This document shows, piece by piece, positions 33,197-48,100 of a DNA stretch of 64,000 nt. How positions within the stretch are numbered: the first letter of the stretch is position 1; every line of letters starts with the position of its first letter. The position numbers and the translations under genes were made by a program. Under the pieces are notes generated by a model. That model ran no database searches and was not told the origin of the DNA. It saw nothing but the letters and a program-made list of their open reading frames with translations. The stretch is from Salminus brasiliensis (taxonomy: Eukaryota; Chordata; Actinopteri; Characiformes; Bryconidae), in assembly GCF_030463535.1 (NCBI RefSeq), contig NC_132891.1:10949449-11013448 (forward strand), in the 5' to 3' direction.

Positions 33197-36100
33197 CTGT
33201 GAAGGCAAAGGATCACAGCTCAGAACTTCAACTTTTGTTCACGCAAAATACATGAAATACAGCACCTCTTTCTAGAAAACCTGTAGAGCGAGAGCCATAT
33301 CTAACCCTGCCCTTCAACAGGAATGAGGAATGAACCTACAAATTCTTTCACACTGGAAGAGTAGAAGTTTAAATGTCCTGCAGAACGGACATTCCACAGA
33401 TAACGATCAGCGTTATGACACGAAAGCAAACTGGAAAGCCAGGGTAAGCTCAATGGAGTGGGCAGCTCATCACTTTCAACGTTTTGCGCAATTACAGAAG
33501 GTTTATGCTAAGTATGCTATATGTTAAATCCTCCAGTAGCTTAGTTTGGACACACAAAACTACTTCACTTTACTAATGACCTCCTACTCATCACGGCTCC
33601 ATTAAAACAAAGCCAAACTGTTTACAGATAACTGGACACTGAATGTTACTACATGCAATATGATTGCATATTATTGAATATTAATAAATGTTAAATGCTA
33701 TTTTTTTGTGTTTTCCAGATAGTTTTCAGTAAGAAGACTGCATACACTGCTAAATGCTAAACACTACACTCCAGATTCTCCATTACTGTACGCTGGAGCG
33801 GTCCTACAGCTAATGAGTGGGTTCAGTTGGCTGATGGCCTGCAGGGTGTCCAGGCTGAAAGCTTTAAATCACTCTCAGTGGTAACTCTGTCCTTTCACTG
33901 GGCTTCCCCTAATGTGCCACCTGCAGGGCAATCATCTGGACTGTTGCTGTGCTGAGCTCCATGACACATGCAGATACTCTACTACACTTCTCCTGGACTT
34001 TTAAAGGTCCTGCGTTTATGTGTTTGTGTGTTTGTGTTGTTATGGCTGTTGGAAAGGTCATTCTAAAACCATCTTCTGAGCTGCGTCTTCTTGAACAGTG
34101 CTATCTATGTCTCGGATATTGTCACCACAGACTTTTTCCTATGGCACTGCCTCTGAACCTGAGAGCTAATGACGTTAGCATAGCACAGCTGGGGAAGTAG
34201 GTCAGCTGTAGCTACTGTGTTGTCAGGGAGCATCACACTTATCACTAACAAAACTATACATCCAATTTGAACAAATCTGGTATTTGGTCTTAGCATTGTG
34301 TTGAAATTGCATGATGACCAATGGAAATGCTCCAAAGTTACTCTTTTGGAGGTATGTTTTTTTGTGTGACAGCAATGCTATATATATATTTATCAAATAT
34401 ATTCATAACATGAGCATCTATGGTCATTATTCTTATTAATGTATAAGTATGCAGAACTGTGCATATTGTTACTTTCATATTCCAAGTGCAATATATGTGG
34501 TTGTTAAATGTCTTAAATACATGATTAATGCATTCTAATGGTACTCCTTTAAGCTCTAGACTTATTATTATGTTAAAGCCATAAATTCTATAGGGTTAAT
34601 GTTAATGGCAAATTAACTGAAGGCTAATAAATCACAATTTCACCCTGTAATTTATAAAACTTGTTTGAGCAGTCACACAACCTGCCCCTGATAGATCTAG
34701 TAGTGACACAGTGATATTGTGGAAGCCATATAGCTTTCACATGCCGTGAATTCTCACCTGGCGAGTGACTGTAGGGCATGGCCCGCATCTCTGCTGCTGC
34801 AGACAAGCCTGAGAACGCTCTCTGTGAAAGGAGAAGAGAAGACGCATTCGTTTAGCACCGTTGCCTAAAAGCCGGTTAAACCCAGAGCGGGCAAGTCTGT
34901 TCAATGGCATGGATTATTTTTAAGCTGATGTGCTTCAGTGCGCTCCACTGTTCATTTTCTGTTGTTCCCCTGAAATTCAGCCAGAGCACACTCCCTCTAG
35001 TTAATTGACCTCAGCGTCTAGCAAGAAGTGGCATGGATGGTAGAGTTACCTGTGCTATGTGGTTCTGCTGTGGTGCTGTGTTGGGGGCGGGCAGGAGTTT
35101 CAGTCTGGACACGGCCTGGGCACGCTGCTCCAGGGCCCACTCTGTGCTGTCACATTCAGGCTCTTGGGGCTGGGTGCCCCTGTTTCTGCGGCCTGGAGGA
35201 GGGGTGCACAGGCGGAAGGAAGCTGGGAGGAGCCCAGGGCGGTGCTGTTCCATGGAGATCCGTGAGGAGTGCTGTTTGAAATGAAACATACAGGGTTATT
35301 AAGAAAATTCCTATTAGTTATTTGGATGCTTTAACACTTTAAATTCAAAGGCCTGTGTGTGGGACGTTCTTTACTCCCATAACTGCATAACAGACAAATT
35401 CTTTTTACAGCTGATACTGAATAATTCATATCAGTTACCGAATGACTAAATTTTATGTCTAAAAGCTAAATGAATGGTCTGTATCCAGAAAACACAGAAT
35501 TTCCCAAATGCATGTTTAGTTGCCAGTGCTGGCTGGTGTTTAATGTACTGCTCATTCTCAGCAGACTCTTCCATTATGCATCTAGCCTGATCAATTCGTA
35601 ATCATGGCTGTTGGGACTTTCCGAAGTTTAGGCCGGACAGTTCAGCGCCCCTGTTCTTCAAATGCTGGGTCACATTGAGCTGCAGTGTAAAGTGAGAGAG
35701 CGGATCTGATGTCCTGACCCACTTACCGATGCCTTCGCTGAGTTCTCCTCCAGCGGGTACATCCCAGGGGTGGTGGGGTCGTCGTATAGGGGTGATAGAG
35801 GCTTGCGAGGGGCCAGCATTTCCGAGTGCCGGTGGGGATTGGAGAGCTGGTACTTCAGGGAGCTCGGGGGAGTGCTCCAGCTGTTGGACTGGACAAAGAC
35901 AGGGCGACATGAGCATAAGATCATGGGTTGATATATAGAAGAGAGAATCGTTGACAGGTATTAATTTTAGAACTCATGTATTATTCAGCAACTAGTATAA
36001 ATATGAATTGTGAGTTACCTTGATGAGTGGGGCTTTCTCGATGCGCTGCACAGGGGTGTTATGGTGCATTGCGGTGTAGGGAGTATTGTAGATTGGTGAC

Positions 36101-39100
36101 ATGGGCTCATTGTTGGACAGGATTGAGGAGCGCTGAGGGGATGAGTAGCGCAGAGACACGTGGTCATTCGTAGGCCTCGTTTGGGAGGACATGCTGTTGC
36201 TCCTGCTGCCCAGTCGCATGGAGTACTGTGTGTCAGTGGAGGTGGGTCTGCTGGAAATGTACTGCATACACAAACAAAAGGAGAAAATTAATATTAGGCT
36301 GTTTAACACCAGTACACACGCTTTACCCATAGAAGTGAATAACTAGTACATATACACTAAATAGACAAAAGTATTGGGACCCCTGCTCATTCACTGTTTC
36401 TTCCAAAGTCAAGAGTATTGCAGGGTAGCCTGCTTTTGTTTGAGTAATTGTCTACTGTCGAGGGAAGGCTTTCTAGATTTTGTAGCATTGCTGGGAGGAT
36501 TTAATTGCATTCAGCAACAAGAGCGTTAGTAAGGTAAGTACGTTTGATGATCACCACCCCACCTCAACCCCAACTACCCAACTTATTCCAAAAGTATTGG
36601 ATGGAGTGGTATGGCATGCCAAAAGTGGACAGTGGAGCCAATTGTTTTTTGAATAATAAAATAAATAAGTAATAACTGTGTAATAATTATTATTGTGGAG
36701 CATTATGTTATTACATAATTGCATGTTAATAACTATGTACTCAGAAACAATGCATAGCATTTCATAGCATGTTTGACTCTAGTCAAACACCTGGATGCAA
36801 CAGCAGGCCAGGAAATCTTCTCAATTCCATTATAATTTCATTATTAGTGACCGAATTACAAAGAGATGTGTATCAGTTCTTCACACTTCAAAAGGAAGTG
36901 CGCTGTTATCAGCATTGAGTATGCTTTGATAGCTACACCCTCAGTGAAACTGCCTTTCAGGCACGGTGCCCTGTCATTGGTTAATTAATTGGGCTCGGTG
37001 CTTCTGAATCGGAGGCTGGGAGGGAGATAGAATGTCCTGGCACTGGCAGCGCGTGATAGCAACTTCAAAGCCATTCGCCATTCAGGCCATCTGCTGAGTT
37101 ATGTTGTGCTGCGTGGGTGAATCCCATCCTGGAATGTTTCTAATAACAGAAAACATCTGAGGGTGCTCATGGGATCCCTTTCGAGTGTATGCTTTTCCTT
37201 TTTTTCTGAACTACAACACAGCATAACACGAAGCCGTAGGCCGAGGCATTCTGCAAAACAACGTAAGATCAATCTGTTCAGCTACAAACAAGAAGATTCT
37301 CTTACACGGTAAGAGGAGTAGCATGGGTTGGAGGCTGAGTTAATAATTAATAGCTCCACGACCACAGAAACTGCTGCAACTCGCGGCTAGCCACGGCTCC
37401 TCCAAAATAAACACTTACTGTAAGTCAGATAAGCAATGGAATCCAACCCGCAAACTCAATGTCAAGTATGAGTCGTAGGTTCTGATGAAAGTTATGATTA
37501 ACAGGAATAGGAATATGTGCATTACTTATGTATGACCAAAAACAACTGCTTTCTACTTAGCTAACTTAGATAACTAGTACTATATAATATTCTATATTTT
37601 TTATATATTTACGTTATATATATACAGACTTATTACTATTATGTAGACTCTTAATTCCTCAAACCTACAGAAATTAAAGTTTTTGAGTGATACCATAGAA
37701 GAACCACTTTTGGTTCCATGAAGAACTATGACTGTAATCAATGTGTGAAGAAGTGGTCAGTTGGTGAAAAAGCTTTACACCAAGTAAAGGTCCTCTTAAA
37801 GTTCTCTCTCTATCACAAGCATAGTTCTTTAATGGAACGAAAAGTGCTTCTTCCATGGGATCGCTCAAAGAACTATTTGTTTTTAAATAAAGTAAGCGCT
37901 TGGTCTGGTCTCAGCGGACAATACCTCAAACAAAACGACCATCAACTGACATATACAGTTACATCTTGACAACAGTTCACTTAGCAACACCACCGGAGTT
38001 ATAATAATACAGGACAGCTGTACAAACGCTATAATGGGCTGCATGAAGTTAATGGGTTTAAGGAGTTGAGAATGACACTCACACAGAGGGGCTCGGTGTA
38101 ACCAGGGGAAAGGGGGTTGTCATCGCCCCGGGGTAACTGCAGCTCACAAGATCCGCGGCTACCATGGGACTGCTGTAGTGGGTCGGCGCCCCCGCGGCTG
38201 CCACTGCTCCATCTGACGTCTATCTCTGGAGCCTGGTGACAAAGAACAGGGTCAGGAGTGTCACTAGGATCTTATCTCCCATGCAGAAGAGTGACAATGT
38301 CTGTGAAAAATGACCTTGTTTTTCTTATTTGCTGGGCTAAGACCTAAAGATTACTGTTATAACAGCTACTATTGACTAGCTATTGTTTAAGGTGCTGGTC
38401 TCTGTTACTTTAGCTACACATGATGTAGAATCCTAGATGTAATTAAAAACATAAGATATCAATGCTGCAGGCCCTAGTTGGATTGCTCTACTCTGCAACA
38501 ATCCCACTGAGCCCAGTGGACACAGTCACTGCTTCCCGCTAGCAGCATGGTAAGTGTGTGGAATATGGCACTGAGACAAGTTTTCATGTCTTGACGTCTG
38601 GAGAGTGCTTACCTGTCTCTGAGTCGGAGTATAGATGATGTCATAGACTGGAGGAGGAGGGCTGAGGATGGGAACATCTGCAGATTTGAAGTGCTGGATC
38701 CATTCGCGAAACTCACTCGTGTTTGGGCATGACACAACGATGGGGTTGATCAGCTTGCCTGCCAATGACAGCAAAAAGGAGAAGAGATTAGCGTTAGACT
38801 GAAGTGTCTTTACAGAATGAAGTCCACATAGGCCGGTTCTCTCATTCCAGGCTAACCTAAAGCTTAGATACAAGATAATTTGTACCGATAAAACTAGGCC
38901 AAGCCAAAGGTAGGCTTAATCAGTGACCCTGGCCCTTAATGATCTACTGTTCATGGTCCATTCGGTGGATATGGAAGGACTGATAATGGAATCCTGATAC
39001 CATATAATCAATACAACAAAGGAAATGGTATGATGATTAATCTACCTTCAATCATGAATGTGTTTGGCTTGATGTCCTGGCATGGGGTGGTAACTGTAAT

Positions 39101-42100
39101 CATGTTGAGAGGAAGTTTGCCCTGGAATCACAAATAACGGATGCTGAGTTTAGTGACACAGTTTGAAGAAAAGAAGCGTTGCAATGATGAACTATGTAGC
39201 ACAGTGTATGAGGCGTTTGATTTACCTTGTAGAAGAGGTTGTCGTCCTCCTCGGACAGTATAATAAGATTGTTAGGATACATCACCAGCAGTCTGTCATA
39301 CTGCTCCTGTGGAATGAACGGAGAGATGCACTGCTAAGTTAAGTATTCCTCTGGGAAATATACACTCGGCTTAAAGTGAAGAGAGGCTACTATTATCAGC
39401 ACACAACACATAAATCTCAGCTATGCTTATGACAGAAATAAATGAGAGGGCGTACAGAACTAATAGAAATAACAGTGATACACAGTGTCATTAATTCAAT
39501 GCACCAAAGCTATTTGAGAACGCCCCTTGACCATAACAATGCTTGAGGCTAATATAAGACTGTTCAGTGTCTTGAAGTCTGCACCTAAGCATTTTAACAT
39601 AACATATTGTCAACTCGGCGCCTGCACAAGAGCTTCCTCTGTCATGGTACAGTGAGAGTGGAGTGCTTGCTCTGACAGGGGTTGAGTGTCCTTGCCCTGT
39701 GTAGGGTGTGTCAGTCAAACAGCTGTGGGGTGAGTCAAGTCCGTACGTGAGCGAAGCAACTAGTTTACACACCCAGTCCACACAAAGCCACACACACACA
39801 CACGTGTATGCATGATCCTTTAAAAAAGGAACCTGTCTGAGTTCTCACCCTGGTCTGTGGGAAAACGTTTGGGGATTTGGTTACACTTCATTACGCTGCG
39901 TCTTCTGACTCGCTGCACCTCCTGCAGTGCAAGCAAAACCTTCTAATACTGAAAGGCTGCAGACAAATGAGGAGCTAGACTCCTGAGACCCTGAGGGTAA
40001 ACTGATCTTGTTTCGCAATTTGTTTGCAAGAGTAAGGTGAGGTCAGTTGCTCCCCCAACGAAACCTGCAGGCAGCAAGCAGCACCCAGCACTGATAGAAA
40101 GTCAGAGTAATCTTCAGTGGTGTAATGGCTATCTGGTACTGTATATTTCCTGCTAGAAGAACTATAAGAACTATAAGAAGATGCTATGTTGCTCATCTCA
40201 AGCATCTCATCACCCCTATACAACATTCTGTTGTGCTGTCGTTGCAAACTGCAATACTTGTGTAGTATCTTATATCTATAAGACTGTCCACATTTATTCC
40301 TATATTCTGCTGCAGACCTCTATATTAATGAAAGTGGGATGCAGAAAGAAGTCAACAACAGGGACCTAAAAGCTCCCGTTTCAACATACTATATGTCCAC
40401 ATATTTGTGGACACCCCTCCTAATAAATGCATTCAGTTACTTTAAGTTGCACCCATTGCTGACTCTATTGCAAATGTATACACACACAGCTTGTCTAGTT
40501 TCTGTATAGAAGCAGTGCCAATAGGATCTGGAGCAGATAAACATGACCTTTTTGGCACCATGCCTAATGCCAGGTGTGGGCTAGAGAGGTATAAAGCCCC
40601 CCCAGCTGTGGAGCAGTACAAGCATATTCTCTGAAATGATGGTTGGTGCTCCATCCAATACTTCATCTAGTAGAAATCCTTCTCAAGACAGTAGAGACGG
40701 TTACATCCAACTAAAAACACTTTTTTAATACCCTTGATTTCTTAAAATACAATGAATAAACAGATGTCCCAATACTTTTGTCCATGAATACAAAGCAAAT
40801 ATTTGCTGTTTAAAGAGCAGTCTAATGCATGTTAAGATGTAAATCTGGCCTTACCTGACAGGGCAGATGCTGTAGCCGGACTTTGGTGACATAGACGATT
40901 GTGCCCAGGCTCTCTCGCTGGGAGCCCTCCCACTCATAGATGGGCTCTTTACTGATGGAGTTCCTCAGCTCCTCTTTCCCCTCTGTGGTCTGCTCTATTT
41001 TGTGGACCTTATGAAATCACAGACAATAAGAGATATATCAGAGAAGATGTTTATGAGTAACAGTGAAGTTTGTTTGCTGCACTTTTAATATAGTTATAGG
41101 ACTTAAACACAATGAGATGAATGAAATGGGATTAGAGAGAAGAACATAAGAACATTCAGTACATTAAAACAACAATGAACAAAGAAACAAATGACTAAAA
41201 TGTTCCCAAAATATATTTTTACTGCCTTTGCATGCCTCGTAAAATGACTTACTGGGACTTACTGGCTCCCCCTGATTCTAGATCAGAGGAAAATCCCATG
41301 CAGTTCTTAATTCCACAGTTCTACTAATTACAGGACAAAAGTGTTGTTGTCTAACATGCCCGATCATTGTGAAATTGTGTTGTTTAGTGACCTCACTCAT
41401 TGCAACAGCATTACAAGTCAGCACTGGCAGCGAATCATTTCTTTTATGCTGTGTTTAAGGTGACCACAATCCCAGCCGCTCCCCTGTGCAATCTTCATGA
41501 AAAGACAATAACACTGACCTAAATTACATACACCCAGCTTTACTGCACACTTCCTGCTCTTACACTGATCATTATCAGGTTCCCATGCGCAGCCTTAGCA
41601 TTCGGTTATGTATCGTGATGATGAGTACTGAGGATTATGTACCTTAATCCTGCCATACGTCTCTGGCGCAATCGCAGTGCCACCGTTGGCCTCAATGTGT
41701 TCCTTTAGAAGACCAAACCAGTTGTCCATGTCCTCCTGGCTTGAGCAGTAGACGATGATGGGGTTCAAGCTGACGCCTACAAAGGTCAAAAACATAGGGT
41801 CAGAGCTTGGTTAAATAGGCCATGAGGGGAATGGGCAGAATTTCATTCCCAAAGTCAAGCTTCCAGTTCTGACATCTGAAAATCTATATATTTGTATGGT
41901 TTAAATAAAGACCAAGATGAAGCTCAAGAAGTGTTTTTGGTCCTCTGAGTGTTGCTCTGGTTTTCATCAACACATATTTGTCCAAGCGCTAATGCTGATA
42001 ACGTATGTTTCCCTCAAGCACTCTTAACATTATTGCATACCTCATGCGTTAAGTAGAGCAGGCACTCCTACCGATCTACAACTCCTGATCTACAAGAATG

Positions 42101-45100
42101 CACCAGACCTGGAATCTCCCTCCTTTATCAGTCCTACATACCAACTCATATCACTACAGATATCGGCCCTGCAGCCCAGCTTTGTGTGTTTCACTTCACT
42201 CAGAGCTTAGCTTTGTTGATCGGGGTTTGTTTTCACCTTGGGACAGGAACTGGGCTGTGTTAAACCTCCTCACAGTGATGAGAACACAGTAAAAGTCAAT
42301 ACGGCGCGAGGCCGCTTGTAAATATTTCCCCAGCTGACCCCTATTGACCTAGGACTCACAGGAGATGGGAATCTGCTGAGGTTTGTGGTAGATATCGTCA
42401 CTTTTATAAGTATAAGTCACTTTTTTATACGTATATTTTAACCCTATGAATCACTTTTGCTTGCTCGAGGTCGGAACAACAGCCTTACTTACTCATCTGG
42501 TCAATGGAAAAATATCTTTCCCCAAGGGTATTTGAACACGTCCAGCCTTTCATTTGACTCACATCCTGGTCATATTCACTCTCCCTCTGAGGTTCCTGGC
42601 TTCACATTTGAGAATAGCTTTGTTTATAGACTGACCATGCCAGCAACATTTCTAACATTCTTCTGACCTACTGAAAGTTGTAGACCACTTCCTCAGTTCT
42701 GACACAATTCCCGCCAACAGTAAGTAGTGAGACCTTAACAGGAAGTGAGGCTGGTTCCAAGCTTGTGGACTGTAATGTGCAACAGTTTGACTATGAAAGT
42801 GAAAAGACCACAAAACGAGCCTTCTTAGCTCAACAGCTGAGCGAGTTCGGGTGCACCTGTCGCATAACAAGGGGTGCCTTGAAGTACAATTTCACCCTGG
42901 CCTGACACCAGCAAATGCGAGCTCCCTAGTTAGTCTTAGGATTGGAAATAGTTTGGTGGGAAGGGTTTGGGTTGTGGTTGTAGTACTTTTGAATCTTTGG
43001 AATGTCTGAACATGGGAAGTGCCTGCGGTTGTAAATAATGCAAGACTGTGACTTTCTGATCTGAGCTTCATGCCGGAAGTCAACCACATGGCAGACACAA
43101 ACAATATTTGGGCCAGGCTTTACTATCTGGCAGTATCTGGCAGTGTTTGACCCAGTACCAAGATCCAGTACAGCTCTACAACCACAGTTTCTTGAATAGA
43201 TCTACGTAGATAAAGTCCACTCACCGTTTATTTGGAAAGCAAAGTCCTGTGGATCTCCATAGCTGTTTCTGTTTTTCACCTTGGAAAGTGTGAGCTCCTT
43301 CAGCGGAAGAGTGCCCTGCAATGAAACAACCCATTACAGCTTGTTCAGTATTCCATTTCATGGTGGCTCGTTTTTTGGCTCCTGGCATTCATGTATACTC
43401 ATAATTACGCATCTGGAAGTGATAAACATTAATTATGGCCACACTTGCTTTTGACACATGGCTTTGGAAAATGCAGACATAATAAAAGGAAGTGATTAAT
43501 GCCAATTGTAGGGAGGGACATAGACTTTATTGCGAGTCGTGTTTATTGCGAGTTTACTCACAGCAATATGGTTGGCACGGAGAGAAAACCGTTTACATCA
43601 TCGTTATCTAAAGCAACCACGAATACCATGTCTTCCTCATTCTTAATAATGACTCAAGATGGCACAAGGCAAAAAGTCTTACGGTACTTGACTGTAACAA
43701 GATCATTTCTTGTCCACTCATGAAAGGACATCTGATACCACAGCTCAAATACATATTTTTTAAATCACAGTGACAATACACTGATCAGCCATAACATTAA
43801 AACCACCTGCCTAATATTGTGTAGGCCCCACACATGCCACCAAAATAGCTCTGACCTGTAGAGGCATGGACTCTACGAGGCATAGCCAATTTGTGCCACA
43901 GTAGCTGTTTTTGTGGGATCGGACCAGACCGGTTAGCCATCACTGGGTGCTTCAGCACTCATGACCCCAAGTTATTTAGCCTTTGTCAAAGGTGCCTCAG
44001 ATTCTTATGCTTGTCCATTTTTCCAGCTTATATCACACCAATTTCAAGAAATCTCTGTTCACTTGCTGCCTACTATGTAGATCCCACCCCTTGACAGATG
44101 CCATTTAATGATGTAATCAGTGTAACAGTGTTATGACTGATCTGTGTGGTGAAAATGGGATGTTTTAGTATATTCTTACCTGGTAGGTCAGTCCAGTGGT
44201 GTTGTTTGAGACAAAATGAAGGTGTGTTTGGAACAGGTCCAGATAGCAATCGTGCACATCCTGCCAGAAATGGTAGATAATAAATATCATATTTCTCTGG
44301 ATTAAAAGATTATTCGGAAGGATTTCATGCAATAAAACCTCAGGGGTTCATCGAAAGGCCAGAAGCCACACCAAACTCTTTATGTTTAAAGAAACATACT
44401 GTCCTTATTTCAAAGGAAGTCAATGTAAAAAGGTATTTTGCGGTGTTTCGATTGGTCTAATCACCATAAAATCGTGACACAACAACTAGCACATTCAAAT
44501 AATGTAAAAAAGTGAAAACAAAGAAGTGAAGAGAAATGGAGATAAGATTGTTGTGTGATACTAATGTGACACTAGACTATATCGCCTGTCACACAAGACC
44601 CCAGTTTACCAATCATAGTCAATGCAGCATAGCTCTAATACACCATAGAGCCACAATTACGAAGCATGGTTTTCCTGTTGACAATCCGTGTTATTAATTG
44701 CACAATGATGTTTTGTAAATTATGTGTCAATGTCAATAACTCTGCCCAAAGGGAGTGGTGTCGTCCCTCCTGATATAGCAACAGCAAACAGTTTCTTTTC
44801 GGAAAGGCCCTGACAGTGATTTACTGAGGCAGACTCATTTCCTTTTATCTGATAGCACAAGTCTGCACTTCTCCCGAGTCACACTGGCTGCCTCTAAAAC
44901 CAGAAATCTGTTAGGTAATGTTTCAGTTAAACCACCATGTAGGCTTTTGTGTTATGACTTCATCCTGGTTCGTTCTCTTCCTTGTCAATTTTCTCTCTTT
45001 TTCTTTTTCAATTCATGGTTGCATAGCATCAGGAATCCAGCAGATAGAGGAGTTCCCACGCCTCAGTGCCCTATCAGCAGGCTGATCTCAGGCTCTATGC

Positions 45101-48100
45101 CTGGGGTGAGAGAGCTCTGAGCACTGTAACACTGACATGTTTCACAACCCTGCATGTTCTGACATGGCTCAAGGTCCCCGCACTGAGCCACATCAATTAA
45201 TCTTCGCTGATACGTAATAAAAGCAACTAAAGGGGTTGCATTGGCATGGCCATAGAGCGACATCCTGTACTCTGGTTTTGTTTGTTAGTGGATGAGTAAG
45301 TGGGCGGAAGAGTAAGTCACTGCTTCTAGACCCCCCACTAATGATCGTTTTAATAGTGGTGACGGCGATGCGGTTTTATGAGTTTGTTTGTATCCTGCTT
45401 CAGGGGAGTTCTGTTCAGTAGGTACACTCCAGAAAAATGGAGGTGCTACAAAGGGTTCTGTGATGGCATAGAAGAACTCCCCCTAGCACTAGCAATGCGC
45501 CCCACACATGGGAACATCTACACGTGTAGAGAGCGCGTATTCAATTGTGCTTTCTCAAAATCCGGCTGCTGATGGCAAGGATGATGATTCGAACGTGTGA
45601 TGATGATTCAAACCCCCCCAACCAAACATGATTCTTCATGGAACCAAATGTCGTTCTTCTAAGGCATTCCTGAAAAATCTTTAGAGTACCTTTTTTAAAG
45701 AGAGTAGATGTGATGTGAACAGTTGTGCCTCACCTGGCAGTGGACGAAGCGGAAGCGAACTTTGGAGCTGTGGATCATCCTGCCGTAGTTCTTCACGTTG
45801 ATGCTGCTCTTCTTCCAGCCATTGGCTGGATCATAGGGGAACGGAGGATCCCATTTGATATTCTCTATGGCCTGAAGGTCTTTAGGTGACATTTCCTGCA
45901 CAAAGAACAAAAGCACCATTCCTGATTTTAGGGCACAATAAAAAATGCTTAAAAAAAATAATATCACTGTTGAAGCGGAACTTCAAAAATACTCTTTACT
46001 TTTAATGTAAGTTAATGTACAATGTTTTTTTTTTTTTACAAATGTTGGCTTGAGCCTTGTTATTTTGGAGCAGACTGTGAAAAGCTGACAAATAAACACT
46101 AGTGTTTTAAAACTGATATTCAGAAAAATAAAGATTCTCCGCTTTCACACTAATGTTTAAAGAAAATCAGGAGATCTTCCTCACCTTCCTTGGTGTGACA
46201 GTGCAGAGAATGTTGATGATGCTGTTGGACTTCTCCTGGCCCTCCTGTGGGTTCTTTTTCCGGAACAGTCGGCTGCTGCTCAGAAGAAACGGGACAGAGT
46301 TGGACATTAGTCAAGCATACTCAACCGATAACTATTTACTGGTCTGGGGTTTTGGGATTGGAGAGATCAATGAAAGATCTCAGGGTGAAACCACTACGAC
46401 CCAGATAATACTCAGTAATTCATAGCTACATCTTTTGACTCAGTCAAGGTCTTCCTGCTGGTCAGCATCCCATACAAAACTCTTTACAGTTTCATTGTGT
46501 GTCCTTTCTCTTAACCTTTCTGCACCTTCAGTAGCCTGTGCTGGTCAATGCATTGTACATGCCACTCCATACGCCATTTAGACTGAGAGAACAATGGAGC
46601 TTATGTTTCCAGACACTGGGCACAGATAGCAAAATAAGGTTCAGATGTCATCCTTTGTCACTCGTGACCCCATTTGTAATCATTAGTGTCAAATCTTCAT
46701 AATGAAGCCTTTTTCCTGCACATCCACCAGAAAGGAAGTCAGGCCTTGGGTTTGTTTCTCTTTATCTGCCTGTCTTGATTTTGAATGCAATTAGCATAAC
46801 ACTGGGATCATTCATGCGCAAGTTATCGGATGTATCCGTGGTATTCCGTACAGAAATCTGGTGATGAACAAGTTCGGCATGTAGAGAATTTAAGCGAGGG
46901 CAGAACACACCTAACAGAAAGGTATTGGCCATGCTAAAGCCATGCTAGCAGGACTCAGTTTGTTGAGGTATTGCGTTAGTTTTCGGTGCTAGGGTCGTTC
47001 TTAAAGGCAGCTAACTGCATGAACCCACTCAGTAACGGACATGAACCAAGAACAGTGATATCATTGTTCTTAACCAGCCAGCAATTCACCTGCTACTGAG
47101 TGTGTGAATGCGAATGCGATATGGAGAGCGAGAGGGCGAGTGACAGGGGCCTTGGGCTGCCATCCCGTGTTTTCATTTAAAAGCGAATAACTGCCTAAAG
47201 GATCGTTTTTCAAACCTGGGAAAACCTGATAGGTCTTAACTTTCCCCGGCTTTGGTGCAGCAGGACCAGGCGCGTTACAATGATCGCTGACCTGCCTGTA
47301 ATAAAAGCACAATAGCTCTTTATGGCTTCTTGCTCTGTGCGCCCACGCTGACCTCACCTCCAGAGTCCTAACACTAATACTGACCCAGCCCAGCACCCCT
47401 GATTTACATGACTAAGCACAACCGCATAGTTGTTTGACAAATGCCTTTTTCAATGGGACAGTTTCTAGGATAGTGAGTCCTTGCACATTACAGTGCACTC
47501 TTCAAAACAAGGGTGCTTCAAATGGTTATTTGAGCGATGCCATAGTAGAACCACTTCTGGTTCCAGAATAGATGTTTACGTGTTTGTAATAGAGATGAGA
47601 GAGTGTAAAGAACCTTTTAAAGGTCACTTGATGTAAGGTTCTTCACACTCATACATCTCAATTACAAACATGGTAAATATATGGAACCAAACATTTTTTT
47701 TTCTATGGCATCGCTAAAAGAACCATTAACCAAGCACCCTTATTAATAAAGAGTATATAGTGGCACCGAAGTACTAAAGCTCTCTGAAAGACTAGGTTAG
47801 ATATCCAGCAGCTCAACTTTATCACAGCTTTGAACGCTATCAACACATGTGAGAGTCCGTCTGCATGTGAACTGCAATCCTGACAGCAAGCTAATGAGAA
47901 TTACAGACATCAGCATTACGCAGATGAGCACCACTGAGTGAACTGAATTGGTCCTGATAGTTTGCTGCCACTGTATATCTCACTATGTGTACAGTCAATC
48001 ATTAACCCTTTAAACAGGAAAACTGGAAGAGGGTCCACATTTCAGTTTGTCACCTGCATAACTACGTAAGTTACCTTTAGTGTGTACCTTTAGAAAAGTT

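Noticed and set aside
35011..35289. Several overlapping frames on the + strand (68-83 codons)
   Set aside because: They are shadows of the GC-rich plekhn1 exon 14.
38083..38090. Alternative donor of plekhn1 exon 11 two bases earlier or later in the TGTGTGAG run
   Set aside because: Only GTGAGT at 38082 keeps phase 0 with the next exon.
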